Below the pieces are notes generated by a model. That model made no database searches, was not told the origin of the DNA, and was given only the letters and a program-made list of their open reading frames with translations. The translations under genes and the position numbers were made by a program. DNA of 64,000 nt from Hyphomicrobiales bacterium (GTDB lineage Bacteria > Pseudomonadota > Alphaproteobacteria > Rhizobiales > Xanthobacteraceae): the NCBI GenBank assembly GCA_016185205.1, contig JACPOA010000035.1:95837-159836 (forward strand). The letters run 5' to 3'. This document shows positions 34,235 to 44,138 of this stretch, piece after piece. Position 1 is the stretch's first letter. Every line of letters starts with the position of its first letter.

Positions 34235-34741
34235 ATGCTGACGGACACAATCAGGCTCCTGCTGTTCCCGGCACTGATGGCCTTCGCCGCCTCGAGCGAT
34301 CTGCTGACCATGACCATATCGAACCGGATTTCGCTCGCGCTAACCGGCGCCTTTTTCCTGCTGACCCTGGTCACCGGCATGAGTCTCGCCGCCATCGGCA
34401 TGCACCTGGCCGCGGGCGCGCTGGTGCTGGTGGTCTGCTTCGGCTTCTTTTCGCAAGGTTGGATCGGCGGCGGCGACGCCAAGCTCGCGTCCGCCACCGC
34501 GCTGTGGTTCGGCTTCGACTTTCTGCTCGATTATCTGATCTACGCGTCGCTGTTCGGCGGCGTATTGACGCTGGTGCTCATCCAGTTCCGGAAACTGCCG
34601 CTGCCGGGCCCCCTCGCCCGCCAGCCTTGGATCCTTCGCCTGCATGACGCTGGCGGCGGCATTCCCTACGGCATCGCGCTGGCGGCAGCCGCGCTCGCGG
34701 TCTACCCGAAAACCGGCTGGATGCCCGCGATCGGCATCTGA
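34235..34741 (+). CDS. cpaA: prepilin peptidase CpaA/TadV
   Basis: A 168-residue A24 aspartic protease that processes Flp pilin and the pseudopilins. Catalytic aspartates are in AASSDLLTMTISNR (about 17-30) and GGGDAKLASA (about 72-81). About six membrane helices. It follows flp, from which the terminator separates it, as in many Tad loci. Confidence 0.93.
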   Translation: MLTDTIRLLLFPALMAFAASSDLLTMTISNRISLALTGAFFLLTLVTGMSLAAIGMHLAAGALVLVVCFGFFSQGWIGGGDAKLASATALWFGFDFLLDYLIYASLFGGVLTLVLIQFRKLPLPGPLARQPWILRLHDAGGGIPYGIALAAAALAVYPKTGWMPAIGI

Positions 34742-34777
34742 AAATTCGTGCAACCTCGAAACTAACTCCGCTGTTGG

Positions 34778-35902
34778 TTACGCGGCCGGAGCATAGGCCG
34801 GTGCGGACGGGCGGTCCCCGACGATAAATGCGTCGGCACCGGCAATGTTCTTCGGATCGGCAAGATAATCCATGCTTCCGAACGGCGTCTCCACCAGCGA
34901 CCAATCGCACCGGCACCCTCCGCGGCACAGCGGAACGAACGGGCAGTTGCGGCAGACGGCCGGCAACTGTTCGAAATCTTGCAGGCTCAGTTCGAGGTTC
35001 GTTTTCCGCAGCCCCTTGCTCATGTCGATGCCGTCTCGGCGCGAATAACAGCGGATTAATTCCCCCTGGCAGGTCACCGTCAGGCTCTCGACCGGGCCGC
35101 AGCTGCGGCCACCGCCGAATAGCTCGGCTGCGTCGGAGGGTTTCTCCAACGCACAGAACGGCGTGGCCAGTCCTAACGACAAATACTTCCAGCGCTCGCG
35201 GGTGCGCGCTTCGGACAGCTTCCTCGCCAAATGTTGGATGTCGTCCCTGCTGACCGGCTGTCGATCGCCGTCCTGCGTCTCGGCCCGCAACGGTCTCCAG
35301 CATATCGATGGGTGCGGTTCCAGCAGCCGAATGAAACTGTCAAATTGCTGGATGTTCTCCGCCGTCATCACCGTGAGAATGTCGGTGCGGATGCCGAGTT
35401 TCTCCAGATTTTCAAGTGCCTCCCACTTTCTTCGCCACGTCGTTTTGTTGCCGGTCAGGCGAGTCATGGTTTCCTCGTCCGCCGCAGGAAGCGAAATCTT
35501 GACGAAATCCAGCAGTCCCTTGAGCGCTTGCAGGCGTTTTTCAGGCAACGCCGTGCCGTTGGTGTTGACGATCACCGCAAATCCCAGATCCTTCGCCCGG
35601 CGCAGAAAGACGTCGATGGATTTGAGTACCAATGGTTCGCCGCCGGTCAGCCGGACGACTTTGATGCCCTCGCTCTTCGCTGCCGTTAAGACACGTTCGA
35701 AAACGTCCATGTCCAAAGTCGTGGTGCCGCCTTTTGCCCCGAAGTCCTGGTGGCAGAACGTGCAAGCCAAGTTGCACCGGTCGGTCACCTCGATTTTGAT
35801 CTCGGTCAGGATGCTTGTGGAACCGCAGGCGATGCGGTTGAGATAAGGATACGGCACGCCCAGCCTGTTCAAGGCTTTCGTGGTCGGCAGCCACCAGCTC
35901 AT
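34778..35902 (-). CDS. radical SAM/SPASM-domain protein
   Basis: A 374-residue radical S-adenosylmethionine enzyme. The cluster-binding motif is CNLACTFC (about 42-49), followed by VVRLTGGEPL, and the C-terminal SPASM-type Cys set is CGPVES, CRNCPFVPLCRGGCRC. Such SPASM enzymes modify peptides (PqqE, MftC, sactionine synthases) or proteins. It is convergent with cpaA and lies upstream of nothing of its own kind; the next gene on the same strand upstream is a creatininase-fold protein. The pair resembles MftC plus MftE of the mycofactocin pathway, but no precursor peptide is visible. Substrate unknown. Confidence 0.85.
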   Translation of the reverse strand: MSWWLPTTKALNRLGVPYPYLNRIACGSTSILTEIKIEVTDRCNLACTFCHQDFGAKGGTTTLDMDVFERVLTAAKSEGIKVVRLTGGEPLVLKSIDVFLRRAKDLGFAVIVNTNGTALPEKRLQALKGLLDFVKISLPAADEETMTRLTGNKTTWRRKWEALENLEKLGIRTDILTVMTAENIQQFDSFIRLLEPHPSICWRPLRAETQDGDRQPVSRDDIQHLARKLSEARTRERWKYLSLGLATPFCALEKPSDAAELFGGGRSCGPVESLTVTCQGELIRCYSRRDGIDMSKGLRKTNLELSLQDFEQLPAVCRNCPFVPLCRGGCRCDWSLVETPFGSMDYLADPKNIAGADAFIVGDRPSAPAYAPAA

Positions 35903-36023
35903 CGGATGCTCCTAGCAATGATTCGAGCAACACTGGGACGAACAAGTTAAGCGTTTCTTTACCGGTTCCCGCGGTCGTTGCCGTTCAGGATGCGCTCAAT
36001 CGTCGCTGTGCGCGAGCAGGTGC

Positions 36024-36908
36024 TTAATTTGAAACGCTTCGATCCGACAGCGCCGTCCTGATTTGCCGGACGGCGGCCTTGATTCTGATGTCGATCAGGG
36101 CGGTCCCGTATCCGGCCAACGAGCGCTCTGGTTTGCCGGAGTGTCCGGTGGGTTCCGGCCGTATCGGCAAGGCCGTCAGCCGTGAAAGATCGACACCTTG
36201 CGGATGCGCATCGAGCAACTCCGAGGTGTCGATAATACCGGCATGATCGCCGATCGTTACCAGGGTTTCGCCCTTGTCACGCAAATACGCGATCTGCGCT
36301 TTGCCCTCGTAATAATCCGCCACATGCAGCACGGTCGTCGCTTGCCCGGCCCATTCGCGGTTGAGCTTGGCTGCCACGGCGGCTTGCGAGGCTTGGTTGA
36401 GGCCATGATCGCCGATAAAGCAAATAGTCTTGAAGCCGGCCAACTTGAGGCTGCGCGCGATACCTTCAAGCACCTGAGCGAACACCGGTTCGGGAATACC
36501 GAGCGTACCGGGATAGAGCATATTGCCGCTCGGCGGCTCGTAGTCGCCCTCCGGCACGAATGACACCACCGGCGTCACCAGTGTGCGACCGACTTCTCGC
36601 GCAATGCGGTTGGCGGCCTTGCGCACAATGTAATCGTGCTTACCGAGCACCATGTGGGGACCATTTTGCTCGATCCCCCCCGTCGGCACGATGGCCACGG
36701 TGTAACCGTGATCGATAGCGCTGCGCACCTCTACCCACGTCATGTCGGCCATTTCGATGGTATCGGGTATTGGCGCGGTCAGCGTATTTTGCGGAAAAAC
36801 CATCGCCAGGCCGGCGACGACGAGAGCGCCGAGCGCAACCGTTCGCCAAGAGACTTGGCGCCTGGGCGTCTTGCCGCGGATCACTTCACCCGCCTCGTTG
36901 CTGTTCAT
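36024..36908 (-). CDS. membrane-anchored creatininase-family protein
   Basis: A 294-residue protein. An N-terminal membrane anchor (about 22-40, TVALGALVVAGLAMVFP) precedes a creatininase fold. Metal-site motifs are altered but recognisable: PTGGIEQNGPHMVLGKHDYI (His36-equivalent is Asn in EQNG, with a later His), FIGDHGLNQ and GDHAGIIDTSELL. This EQNGPHM.LGKH pattern defines a subgroup with exported members. The anchor suggests it acts in the periplasm. It heads the minus-strand pair with the radical SAM gene. The family contains amidohydrolases and the mycofactocin leader peptidase; here peptide or pilus processing is only a suggestion. Confidence 0.8.
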   Translation of the reverse strand: MNSNEAGEVIRGKTPRRQVSWRTVALGALVVAGLAMVFPQNTLTAPIPDTIEMADMTWVEVRSAIDHGYTVAIVPTGGIEQNGPHMVLGKHDYIVRKAANRIAREVGRTLVTPVVSFVPEGDYEPPSGNMLYPGTLGIPEPVFAQVLEGIARSLKLAGFKTICFIGDHGLNQASQAAVAAKLNREWAGQATTVLHVADYYEGKAQIAYLRDKGETLVTIGDHAGIIDTSELLDAHPQGVDLSRLTALPIRPEPTGHSGKPERSLAGYGTALIDIRIKAAVRQIRTALSDRSVSN

Positions 36909-37276
36909 GACGGACGCTCCGGCTTAGCTGGCGCGCGACTTGTGCTTACAACCGCGATCGCAGGGGGCAAGACGTACTTTGCTCGGCTTGAGTTTACGCA
37001 ATGTTAAGCCACGCCCGCTCAGGATCGGCTTCGCCCGAAAACCCGGCGTTCACCTTGAATCCGATAACCGACATCGCCTGCTGAAAAATAAATGCCGAAT
37101 TTCGAAAAATATCGCGCCGCGCGACATCGCCCTGCGCAACACAATATTAACTCGATTTAGACACCGCTGCTTAACCATACCTTGACCTTTAGCTGATGAA
37201 ATCCGGTGTAAGCGGTCGTGTCGGCCGCCATGTGGTTTGGGCGGCCATACCGGCCGCTATGGTGAGAGTTAAGCGT
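36909..37276. promoter_or_regulatory. divergent promoter region between the creatininase and cpaB genes
   Basis: About 370 bases without a supported gene. The cpaB-proximal part is A/T-richer (CTGAAAAATAAATGCC, CACAATATTAACTCG, CATACCTTGACC) and probably holds the promoter of cpaBCDEF-tadBC. In-frame ATGs at 37196 and 37259 could lengthen CpaB, but family likeness starts at 37277. Confidence 0.4.
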
Positions 37277-38071
37277 ATGAAAGCCGCGCGTCTTGTCGTG
37301 TTGTCCGTCGCCATCGCAGCAGGTGGATTTGCCGCGCTATTAGCCGGCCGTTCGGAGAAGCCTCCTGAGGTCAAGCAGGAACCCGTAGCCAAGGTCGAAA
37401 CCGTCGACGTCCTGGTGGCCCGTTCCGATATTCCAATGGGTCAGACCTTGTCGCCCGGCGATGTGCAGTGGCAGCAATGGCCGGCCAGCGCATCGAGCGG
37501 AAACTTCATTCGCAAGAACAACCGCCCGCAAGCCATTGAAGATCTCTCGGGCCTGATCGCGCGCGTGCCTTTCGTCGCCGGCGAACCGATTCGCGAAGCC
37601 AAACTGGTGAACGCCAAAGGCTCCGGCTTCATGGCCGCGATCCTGCCGACCGGCATGCGCGCCGTGTCCACGCAAATATCGCCGGAAACCGGCGCCGGCG
37701 GCTTCATCCTGCCGAACGATCATGTCGACGTCATTCTCTCGCGCCGCGATAAAGACGCCGACAAGGGCGGTGGCGATGCTCGCACCAGCGAAACTGTTCT
37801 CAGCAATATCCGCGTGCTGGCGATCGACCAGAACGTGGAGGAGAAAAACGGCCAGAAGGTCGTGGTCGGCAAGACCGCAACGCTCGAGCTTAGCCCAGGT
37901 CAAGCCGAGACCTTGGTGCTGTCGCAGCAGCTTGGCACGCTGTCGCTGGCGCTTCGCAGCGTTACCGATGCGTCGGGCAAGGATACGCCGGGCGATGATG
38001 ACAATTCCAGCAAGCGCAACTCCGTGAATATCGTCCGTTTCGGCGTAAGCACGACGACCACACCGCGATGA
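37277..38071 (+). CDS. cpaB: Flp pilus assembly protein CpaB/RcpC
   Basis: A 264-residue periplasmic or membrane-tethered protein associated with the secretin. It starts MKAARLVVLSVAIAAGGFAA with one membrane segment, then the SAF domain (about 40-115; VLVARSDIPMGQTLSPGDVQ) and a C-terminal domain (about 115-250). It is the first gene of the main Tad operon and its stop overlaps the upstream ATG of cpaC's frame. Confidence 0.93.
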   Translation: MKAARLVVLSVAIAAGGFAALLAGRSEKPPEVKQEPVAKVETVDVLVARSDIPMGQTLSPGDVQWQQWPASASSGNFIRKNNRPQAIEDLSGLIARVPFVAGEPIREAKLVNAKGSGFMAAILPTGMRAVSTQISPETGAGGFILPNDHVDVILSRRDKDADKGGGDARTSETVLSNIRVLAIDQNVEEKNGQKVVVGKTATLELSPGQAETLVLSQQLGTLSLALRSVTDASGKDTPGDDDNSSKRNSVNIVRFGVSTTTTPR

Positions 38072-38094
38072 TCGATCGAGGGGATGTGAGAGAC

Positions 38095-39510
38095 ATGGCG
38101 ACAAGGACATTGATCCGCACCGCGGCGCTGACGGCACTGATTCTCGGTGCCGGCCTCGCACCGATGGGGGCCGCGCGAGCCGCCGATCCACAGCGCATGC
38201 CGGTGATCCAGGTGGCGGCGAGCGAGGCCACATCGCGATTCATTCCGCTGGGCATCGGCAAGTCGGTCGCGATCGATCTGCCGGCCGACATCAAGGATGT
38301 GCTGGTCGCCGATCCCAAGATTGCCAATGCGGTCATCCGCTCCTCGCGCCGCGTTTACATGATCGGCGTCGCGATCGGGCAGACCAACATCTTCTTCTTC
38401 GACGCCGACGGCAAGCAGATCGCCGGTTTCGACATCGCGGTGACCCGCGATCTCAACGGCGTGCGCGGCGCGCTCAAGCAATCCATGCCAGAAGCCGACA
38501 TCCGCATCGAAGGCGTCAACGACGGCGTGATGCTTTCCGGCAGCGTCTCGAGCCCCGCCGAATCGCAGCAAGCCTTCGATCTTGCCTCGCGACTGGTCGG
38601 CGACGTCGCCAAGGTGGTCAACGGCATCACCGTGCGCGGACGCGACCAGGTCATGCTCAAGGTGACGGTCGCCGAAGTGCAGCGCAACGTGATCAAGCAG
38701 CTCGGCATCGATCTCAGCGGCACCTTCAACTACGGCGCCGCCGTGGTGAACTTCAACACGCAAAATCCGTTCTCCGCCACCGGCCAGGCGCTCAGCAACT
38801 CCTCGGCCATCGGCACCTGGAAGAGTGTCACCGCCACGCTGCGGGCGATGGACCAAGCCGGCGTGATCCGCACCCTGGCCGAACCGAATCTAACCGCGAT
38901 TTCCGGCGAGACGGCGGCCTTCCTGGCCGGCGGCGAGTTCCCGATCGTCACCGGGACGAGCGGGCCTCCGGCTTATACGCCGACGATCAGTTTCAAGAAA
39001 TTCGGCGTGAGTCTGATATTTACGCCAGTGGTGTTGTCGGAAGGCCGCATCAGCTTGAAGGTGCTGACGGAAATCTCGGAACTCTCCAGCGATGGCGCCT
39101 TATCGGCCCCTGGGGGATACTCCATTCCCTCGCTCAAGACCCGCCGCGCCGAGACCGTGGTGGAAATTCCTTCGGGTGGCTCGCTGGCCCTGGCCGGCAT
39201 GATCCAGGAGCAGACCAAGCAGGCGATCAACGGCACCCCCGGCCTGATGCAGTTGCCAATCCTCGGCACGCTGTTCAAGAGCCGCGACTACGTCAACCAC
39301 CAGACCGAGTTGGTGGTGATCGTGACGCCTTACATCGTGCGCGCGGTGGCGCAGAAGCAGCTGTCGCGGCCCGACGACGGTTTCGCCGATCCCAACGATC
39401 CGTCGGCCATCCTGCTGGGACGTCTCAACCGCATCTATGGCGCCGCCGGTCAGGTCAAGAGCGAGCAGCCGGGCAATTATCACGGCAAATACGGATTCAT
39501 ACTCGATTGA
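38095..39510 (+). CDS. cpaC: Tad secretin CpaC/RcpA
   Basis: The outer-membrane channel of the pilus machine, 471 residues. Signal peptide about 1-31 (ALTALILGAGLAPMGAARA), an N-terminal domain (about 40-125), a BON-like domain (about 130-190) and the secretin barrel (about 200-430) with VEIPSGGSLALAGMIQEQTK and GTLFKSRDYVNHQTELVVIV. An alternative ATG at 38068 overlaps cpaB but would add charged residues in front of the signal peptide, so I prefer 38095. Confidence 0.94.
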   Translation: MATRTLIRTAALTALILGAGLAPMGAARAADPQRMPVIQVAASEATSRFIPLGIGKSVAIDLPADIKDVLVADPKIANAVIRSSRRVYMIGVAIGQTNIFFFDADGKQIAGFDIAVTRDLNGVRGALKQSMPEADIRIEGVNDGVMLSGSVSSPAESQQAFDLASRLVGDVAKVVNGITVRGRDQVMLKVTVAEVQRNVIKQLGIDLSGTFNYGAAVVNFNTQNPFSATGQALSNSSAIGTWKSVTATLRAMDQAGVIRTLAEPNLTAISGETAAFLAGGEFPIVTGTSGPPAYTPTISFKKFGVSLIFTPVVLSEGRISLKVLTEISELSSDGALSAPGGYSIPSLKTRRAETVVEIPSGGSLALAGMIQEQTKQAINGTPGLMQLPILGTLFKSRDYVNHQTELVVIVTPYIVRAVAQKQLSRPDDGFADPNDPSAILLGRLNRIYGAAGQVKSEQPGNYHGKYGFILD

Positions 39511-39544
39511 GCGGGACATCTTGCGCAGGATTTGGAGACGATCG

Positions 39545-40285
39545 ATGACAGCACTCCCCAGGGCGATCGCCGGGCGCCGCAGCCAAGCGGCGTTGCGCCT
39601 GTTGGCGGCCGCCGGTCTCGCCGCCATCCTGGGCGGCTGCTATCAGTCGCGCGAGGCGCAAAACGATTTTCCATCCGACTTTCGGCTGCGTCACCCGATC
39701 ACACTGAAAGAGGGCGAGCGCACTGTCGAGGTCTTCATCGGCCGCAATCGCGGCGGGCTGACGCCGACCCAGCGCGCCGACGTGCTGTCATTCGCGCAAG
39801 TGTGGCGGCGCGAGGCCACCAGCGGCATCATCGTGGATGTGCCGAAGGGCGGGCCGAACGACCAGGCCGCCGCCGACTCCATGCGTGAGATTCATTCGAT
39901 CTTCGTGGCCTCCGGCGTCCCGCGCCATGCCATCTTTGTGCGGCCCTACCGGCCATCGGACTCCGCTCTCGCCAGCATCAAGATCAACTATTCGAAACTG
40001 GTCGCGGAGGCCGGTCCCTGCGGACAGTGGCCAAAAAACCTCGGCCCGGGCCAGGATTCCTCCTACACCGACAATCAACCGTACTGGAATCTCGGCTGTG
40101 CCAACCAGCGCAATCTCGCGGCCATGGTCGACAATCCCGCCGATCTGGTGCAGCCACGCGGAGAATCGTCGTCCTATACCGCCCGTCGCTCGGTCATGAT
40201 CGACAAATACCGCAAGGGCGAAAACCCGTCCGGCAAGTATGACACTCATTACGACACCGGCAAGATCAGCGATCTCGGAAAATGA
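39545..40285 (+). CDS. cpaD: pilus biogenesis lipoprotein CpaD
   Basis: A 246-residue outer-membrane lipoprotein with a lipobox AAILGGC (Cys at about 36). Mature domain features include RHPITLKEGERTVEVFIG, VPKGGPNDQAA, GPCGQWPKNLG and NLGCANQRNLAAMVDNPADL, the CpaD pattern. The start is the ATG at 39545. Its last codons overlap the cpaE start by 4 bases. Confidence 0.93.
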   Translation: MTALPRAIAGRRSQAALRLLAAAGLAAILGGCYQSREAQNDFPSDFRLRHPITLKEGERTVEVFIGRNRGGLTPTQRADVLSFAQVWRREATSGIIVDVPKGGPNDQAAADSMREIHSIFVASGVPRHAIFVRPYRPSDSALASIKINYSKLVAEAGPCGQWPKNLGPGQDSSYTDNQPYWNLGCANQRNLAAMVDNPADLVQPRGESSSYTARRSVMIDKYRKGENPSGKYDTHYDTGKISDLGK

Positions 40286-41580
40286 TCAAACACGCCCATC
40301 AAGTCGCAGTCGCCGAACACGAGTCGATGCCGGCGGCACCGAACGACAACGCCGTCGCCGCCGACGAACATATCGCGCCCGCTCCGCGAGTCTCGGTGCA
40401 GGCGTTTTGCGAAACGGTTGAAACCGCCGCCGCCGTGCAGGCCGCCGGCGAGGACCGGCGTCTGGTCAAGGCGCATGTGAAGATCCAGATGGGCGGCGCC
40501 ACGGCCGCGGTCGAGGCCTATCGCAGTTCGCCGACGCCGAACGTCATCCTGCTCGAGGCCGAACATCGTGCCGAGGAAATTCTGGCCCAACTCGACCAGC
40601 TCGCCGAGGTCTGCGACTCCGGCACGCGGGTGATCGTGGTCGGCCGCGTCAACGACGTCACGCTCTACCGCGAGCTCACGCGGCGCGGCGTCAGCGACTA
40701 CCTGATCGCGCCGATCGGTACCATCGACGTGGTGCGCTCGATCTGCGGATTGTTTTCGACGCCGGACGCCAAGCCGGTCGGCCGCATCATCGCCGTGGTC
40801 GGCGCCAAGGGTGGCGTCGGCGCTTCCACCGTGGCTCACAACGTCGCCTGGGCGATCGCGCGCGACCTCTCGCTCGATTCGGTCGTGGCCGACCTCGATC
40901 TCGCCTTCGGCACCGCCGGGCTCGATTACAATCAGGACCCGCCGCAAGGCATCGCCGACGCCGTGTTCTCGCCCGATCGCGTCGACACCGCATTCATCGA
41001 CCGCCTGCTGTCGAAATGCACCGATCACCTCAGCCTGCTGGCCGCGCCGGCGACGCTGGAGCGCGTCTATGACTTCGGCGCCGAAGCCTTCGATTCGATC
41101 CTCGACTCGCTGCGCAGCTCAATCCCCTGTGTCGTGCTCGACGTTCCCCACATTTGGTCGGCCTGGACCAAGCGGCTGCTGGTAAGCGCCGACGATATCC
41201 TGGTGGTCGCCGGTCCCGATCTGGCCAATCTGCGCAACGCCAAAAACATGGTCGATCTGCTGCGCTCGGCGCGGCCGAACGATCACCGCCCGTACTACTG
41301 CCTCAACCAGGTCGGCGTGCCGAAGCGGCCGGAAATCACGCCGGCGGATTTCGCCAAAGCGCTGGAAGACCAGCCGCTTGTGGTGATCCCGTTCGAGCCG
41401 CAGATTTTCGGCACCGCCGCCAACAACGGCCAGATGATCGCCGAAGTGTCGTCCAGCCATAAGACCGCGGAGATGTTCCGCCAGCTGGCGCAAGTGCTCA
41501 CCGGACGCGCGGAAGCCAAGCGCACGCGCGGCGGCCTGCTTACGCCGCTGCTCGCCAAGCTGATGAAGCGGAGCGCGTGA
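40282..41580 (+). CDS. cpaE: pilus assembly ATPase CpaE/TadZ
   Basis: A 432-residue ParA/MinD-like protein that places the Tad apparatus in the cell. Residues about 35-160 form a receiver-like domain without a clear phosphoacceptor Asp; the ATPase domain follows with the deviant Walker A GAKGGVGASTVAHNVAWAI (about 175-193), SVVADLDLAFGTAG and VVLDVPHIWSAW. ATGA overlap with cpaD. Confidence 0.94.
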   Translation: MIKHAHQVAVAEHESMPAAPNDNAVAADEHIAPAPRVSVQAFCETVETAAAVQAAGEDRRLVKAHVKIQMGGATAAVEAYRSSPTPNVILLEAEHRAEEILAQLDQLAEVCDSGTRVIVVGRVNDVTLYRELTRRGVSDYLIAPIGTIDVVRSICGLFSTPDAKPVGRIIAVVGAKGGVGASTVAHNVAWAIARDLSLDSVVADLDLAFGTAGLDYNQDPPQGIADAVFSPDRVDTAFIDRLLSKCTDHLSLLAAPATLERVYDFGAEAFDSILDSLRSSIPCVVLDVPHIWSAWTKRLLVSADDILVVAGPDLANLRNAKNMVDLLRSARPNDHRPYYCLNQVGVPKRPEITPADFAKALEDQPLVVIPFEPQIFGTAANNGQMIAEVSSSHKTAEMFRQLAQVLTGRAEAKRTRGGLLTPLLAKLMKRSA

Positions 41581-41608
41581 TCGCCTAGGAATAACTCGGA
41601 GACTGCCT

Positions 41609-43153
41609 TTGTTCGGTAAGCGTAGCGGAACATCTGAAGCTCGCGCCCCGGCGCCGGCCGCGCGGCCGGCGTCGCTTGTGCCTGCGCCAGTATCGCCACC
41701 GGCCGAGGCGCCGAAGCCGGCCGCCCGCACGGCGGCGGAACCAAGCCTCACGCCGTTTCCCTCCGACGGACTGGGCGCGCCGCTGGTGTCCGCGCCTTCC
41801 GCCAGCCGGCAACCTTCACCGATCAATCAGGTGCCATCCTCGATCGATTCGCGCCGTTCCGAGGCCTTTTACCAGACCAAATCCACCATCTTCGGCGCGC
41901 TGATCGAGGCGATCGATCTGGCGCAGCTGGCGCGGCTCGATGCCGACTCGGCGCGCGAGGAAATCCGCGACATTGTCAACGAGATCATCGCGATCAAGAA
42001 CATCGTGATGTCGATCTCCGAGCAGGAAGAGCTGCTCGACGATATCTGCAACGACGTGCTCGGCTTCGGTCCGCTCGAACCGCTGCTGTCGCGCGACGAC
42101 ATCGCCGACATCATGGTGAACGGCTCCGGCACGGTCTACATCGAAGTCAAAGGCAAGATTCAGAAGACCGGCATCCGGTTCCGCGACAACCAGCAGCTCT
42201 TGAATATCTGTCAGCGCATCGTCAGCCAGATCGGCCGCCGCGTCGACGAATCCTCGCCGATCTGCGACGCGCGCCTGCCCGACGGCAGCCGCGTCAACGC
42301 CATCGTGCCGCCGCTGGCGATCGATGGTCCCGCGCTCACCATCCGCAAGTTCAAGAAGGACAAGCTGACGCTCGATCAGCTGGTCAAGTTCGGCACCATC
42401 ACCGAACAGGGCGCTGAAATCCTGCGCATCATCGGCCGCAGCCGGGTGAACTGCCTGGTGTCAGGCGGCACCGGCTCCGGCAAGACCACGCTGCTCAACT
42501 GCCTCACCCAGTTCATCGACGACGACGAGCGCATCATCACCTGCGAGGACGCCGCCGAACTTCAGCTGCAGCAGCCGCACGTGGTGCGCCTGGAAACGCG
42601 GCCGCCCAACCTGGAAGGCGAAGGCCAGGTCACCATGCGCGATCTGGTGCGCAACTGTCTGCGCATGCGGCCGGAGCGCATCATCGTCGGCGAAGTCCGC
42701 GGACCCGAAGCATTCGACCTGTTGCAGGCCATGAATACCGGCCACGACGGCTCGATGGGCACGTTGCACGCCAACAACCCGCGCGAAGCGCTCTCGCGCC
42801 TGGAATCGATGATCACCATGGGCGGCTTTTCGCTGCCCTCGCGCACCATCCGCGAAATGATCTGCGCCTCGGTCGACGTGGTGATCCAGGTCGCGCGTCT
42901 GCGCGACGGCTCGCGCAAAATCACCCACATCACCGAAGTGATGGGAATGGAAGGCGAGGTCATCATCACCCAGGACCTGTTCGTCTACGACATGACCGGC
43001 GAAGACGCGCAGGGCAACATCCTTGGCCGCCACCGCTCCACCGGCATCGGGCGGCCGCGGTTCTGGGATCGCGCCCGCTATTACGGCGAGGAACAGCGTC
43101 TGGCGGTCGCGCTCGACGCCGCAGAAGCCGCCACCAACGCCATGCGAGCCTGA
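41609..43153 (+). CDS. cpaF: pilus assembly ATPase CpaF/TadA
   Basis: The secretion ATPase, 514 residues, that powers pilus extension. After a Pro/Ala-rich N-terminal tail (to about 80) come the N-terminal helical domain and the RecA-like domain: Walker [17 protein letters not shown] (about 283-298), Asp box [14 protein letters not shown], Walker [21 protein letters not shown] and His box [15 protein letters not shown]. The start is TTG at 41609. tadB follows after 14 bases. Confidence 0.96.
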   Translation: MFGKRSGTSEARAPAPAARPASLVPAPVSPPAEAPKPAARTAAEPSLTPFPSDGLGAPLVSAPSASRQPSPINQVPSSIDSRRSEAFYQTKSTIFGALIEAIDLAQLARLDADSAREEIRDIVNEIIAIKNIVMSISEQEELLDDICNDVLGFGPLEPLLSRDDIADIMVNGSGTVYIEVKGKIQKTGIRFRDNQQLLNICQRIVSQIGRRVDESSPICDARLPDGSRVNAIVPPLAIDGPALTIRKFKKDKLTLDQLVKFGTITEQGAEILRIIGRSRVNCLVSGGTGSGKTTLLNCLTQFIDDDERIITCEDAAELQLQQPHVVRLETRPPNLEGEGQVTMRDLVRNCLRMRPERIIVGEVRGPEAFDLLQAMNTGHDGSMGTLHANNPREALSRLESMITMGGFSLPSRTIREMICASVDVVIQVARLRDGSRKITHITEVMGMEGEVIITQDLFVYDMTGEDAQGNILGRHRSTGIGRPRFWDRARYYGEEQRLAVALDAAEAATNAMRA

Positions 43154-43167
43154 ACGGAGCCTAGCCC

Positions 43168-44136
43168 TTGGACTCGATCGCGTTATTTTTCCTGGCATCG
43201 GTTGCCGTCGGCGGGCTGGCCTGGGTATTCATCTACCCAGTCCTGTCCGGCGAGCGCAAAGCCGAGCAGCGCATGGCAAGCGTCGCCAAGAACGAAACCG
43301 TGACGCGCACGTCGCGCGGGTCGCATAAATCCCGCCGCGACGTCATCGAAACCACGCTCAAGGAATTCGACGAGCGCAACAAGAAAAACAAGCGCGTACC
43401 GCTCGCGACCCGCATCGCGCAGGCCGGCTTGACGTGGTCGAAGCGGCAATACGCAATCATATCCGCCGGCATCGGCGTGGCGATGTTCCTGATCGGACTG
43501 TTCACCGGCGCCGGCTTGCTGCCGGCCATAGGCCTTGGCTTTGCCGGCGCCTTCGGTCTGCCGTACTGGCTGCTGTCCTACCTGAAGAAGCGCCGCGAAA
43601 CCCAATTTCTCAACGCGTTTCCGGATGCGGTCGATATCATCGTGCGCGGCGTCAAAGCCGGCCTGCCGTTGCTCGATTGCATGAAAATGATCACGGTCGA
43701 GGCGCCCGAGCCGCTGAAATCCGAATTCCAGGCCATCGTCGAGACCCAGGCCATCGGTATTCCGCTCGGCGAAGCCTGCGGCAAGCTCTACGAGCACATG
43801 CCGGTGCCGGAGGCGAATTTCTTCGGCATCGTCATCATGATCCAGCAAAAGGCCGGCGGTAATCTGTCGGAAACGCTTGGCAACCTTTCGCGCGTGCTGC
43901 GCGACCGCAAGAAGATGAAGGCCAAGATCCAGGCGATGTCGATGGAAGCAAAAGCCTCGGCCTCCATCATCGGTGCGCTGCCGGTCGCGGTGATGACGCT
44001 GGTCTGGATCACCAGCCCGCAATACATCAACTTGCTGTTCACCGAGCCGCTCGGCAACCTCATGCTGGCCGCCTCCGCCTGCTGGATGGCCATGGGCGTC
44101 CTGGTGATGAAGAAGATGATCAACTTCGACTTTTAG
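43168..44136 (+). CDS. tadB: inner-membrane platform protein TadB
   Basis: A 322-residue T2SF-type membrane protein: an N-terminal helix, two central helices around GVAMFLIGLFTGAGLLPAIG, a cytoplasmic T2SSF domain (FLNAFPDAVDIIVRGVKAGL, then PLLDCMKMI) and two C-terminal helices. The start is TTG at 43168 (MDSIALFFLA). It forms the platform with TadC and is separated from tadC by a palindromic repeat. Confidence 0.94.
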   Translation: MDSIALFFLASVAVGGLAWVFIYPVLSGERKAEQRMASVAKNETVTRTSRGSHKSRRDVIETTLKEFDERNKKNKRVPLATRIAQAGLTWSKRQYAIISAGIGVAMFLIGLFTGAGLLPAIGLGFAGAFGLPYWLLSYLKKRRETQFLNAFPDAVDIIVRGVKAGLPLLDCMKMITVEAPEPLKSEFQAIVETQAIGIPLGEACGKLYEHMPVPEANFFGIVIMIQQKAGGNLSETLGNLSRVLRDRKKMKAKIQAMSMEAKASASIIGALPVAVMTLVWITSPQYINLLFTEPLGNLMLAASACWMAMGVLVMKKMINFDF

Positions 44137-44138
44137 AA

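Noticed and set aside
35903..36023. Possible precursor peptide for the radical SAM enzyme in the gap to the creatininase gene
   Set aside because: Both strands were read. No frame with a start, a plausible leader and a Cys- or Tyr-rich core was found; only short broken frames.
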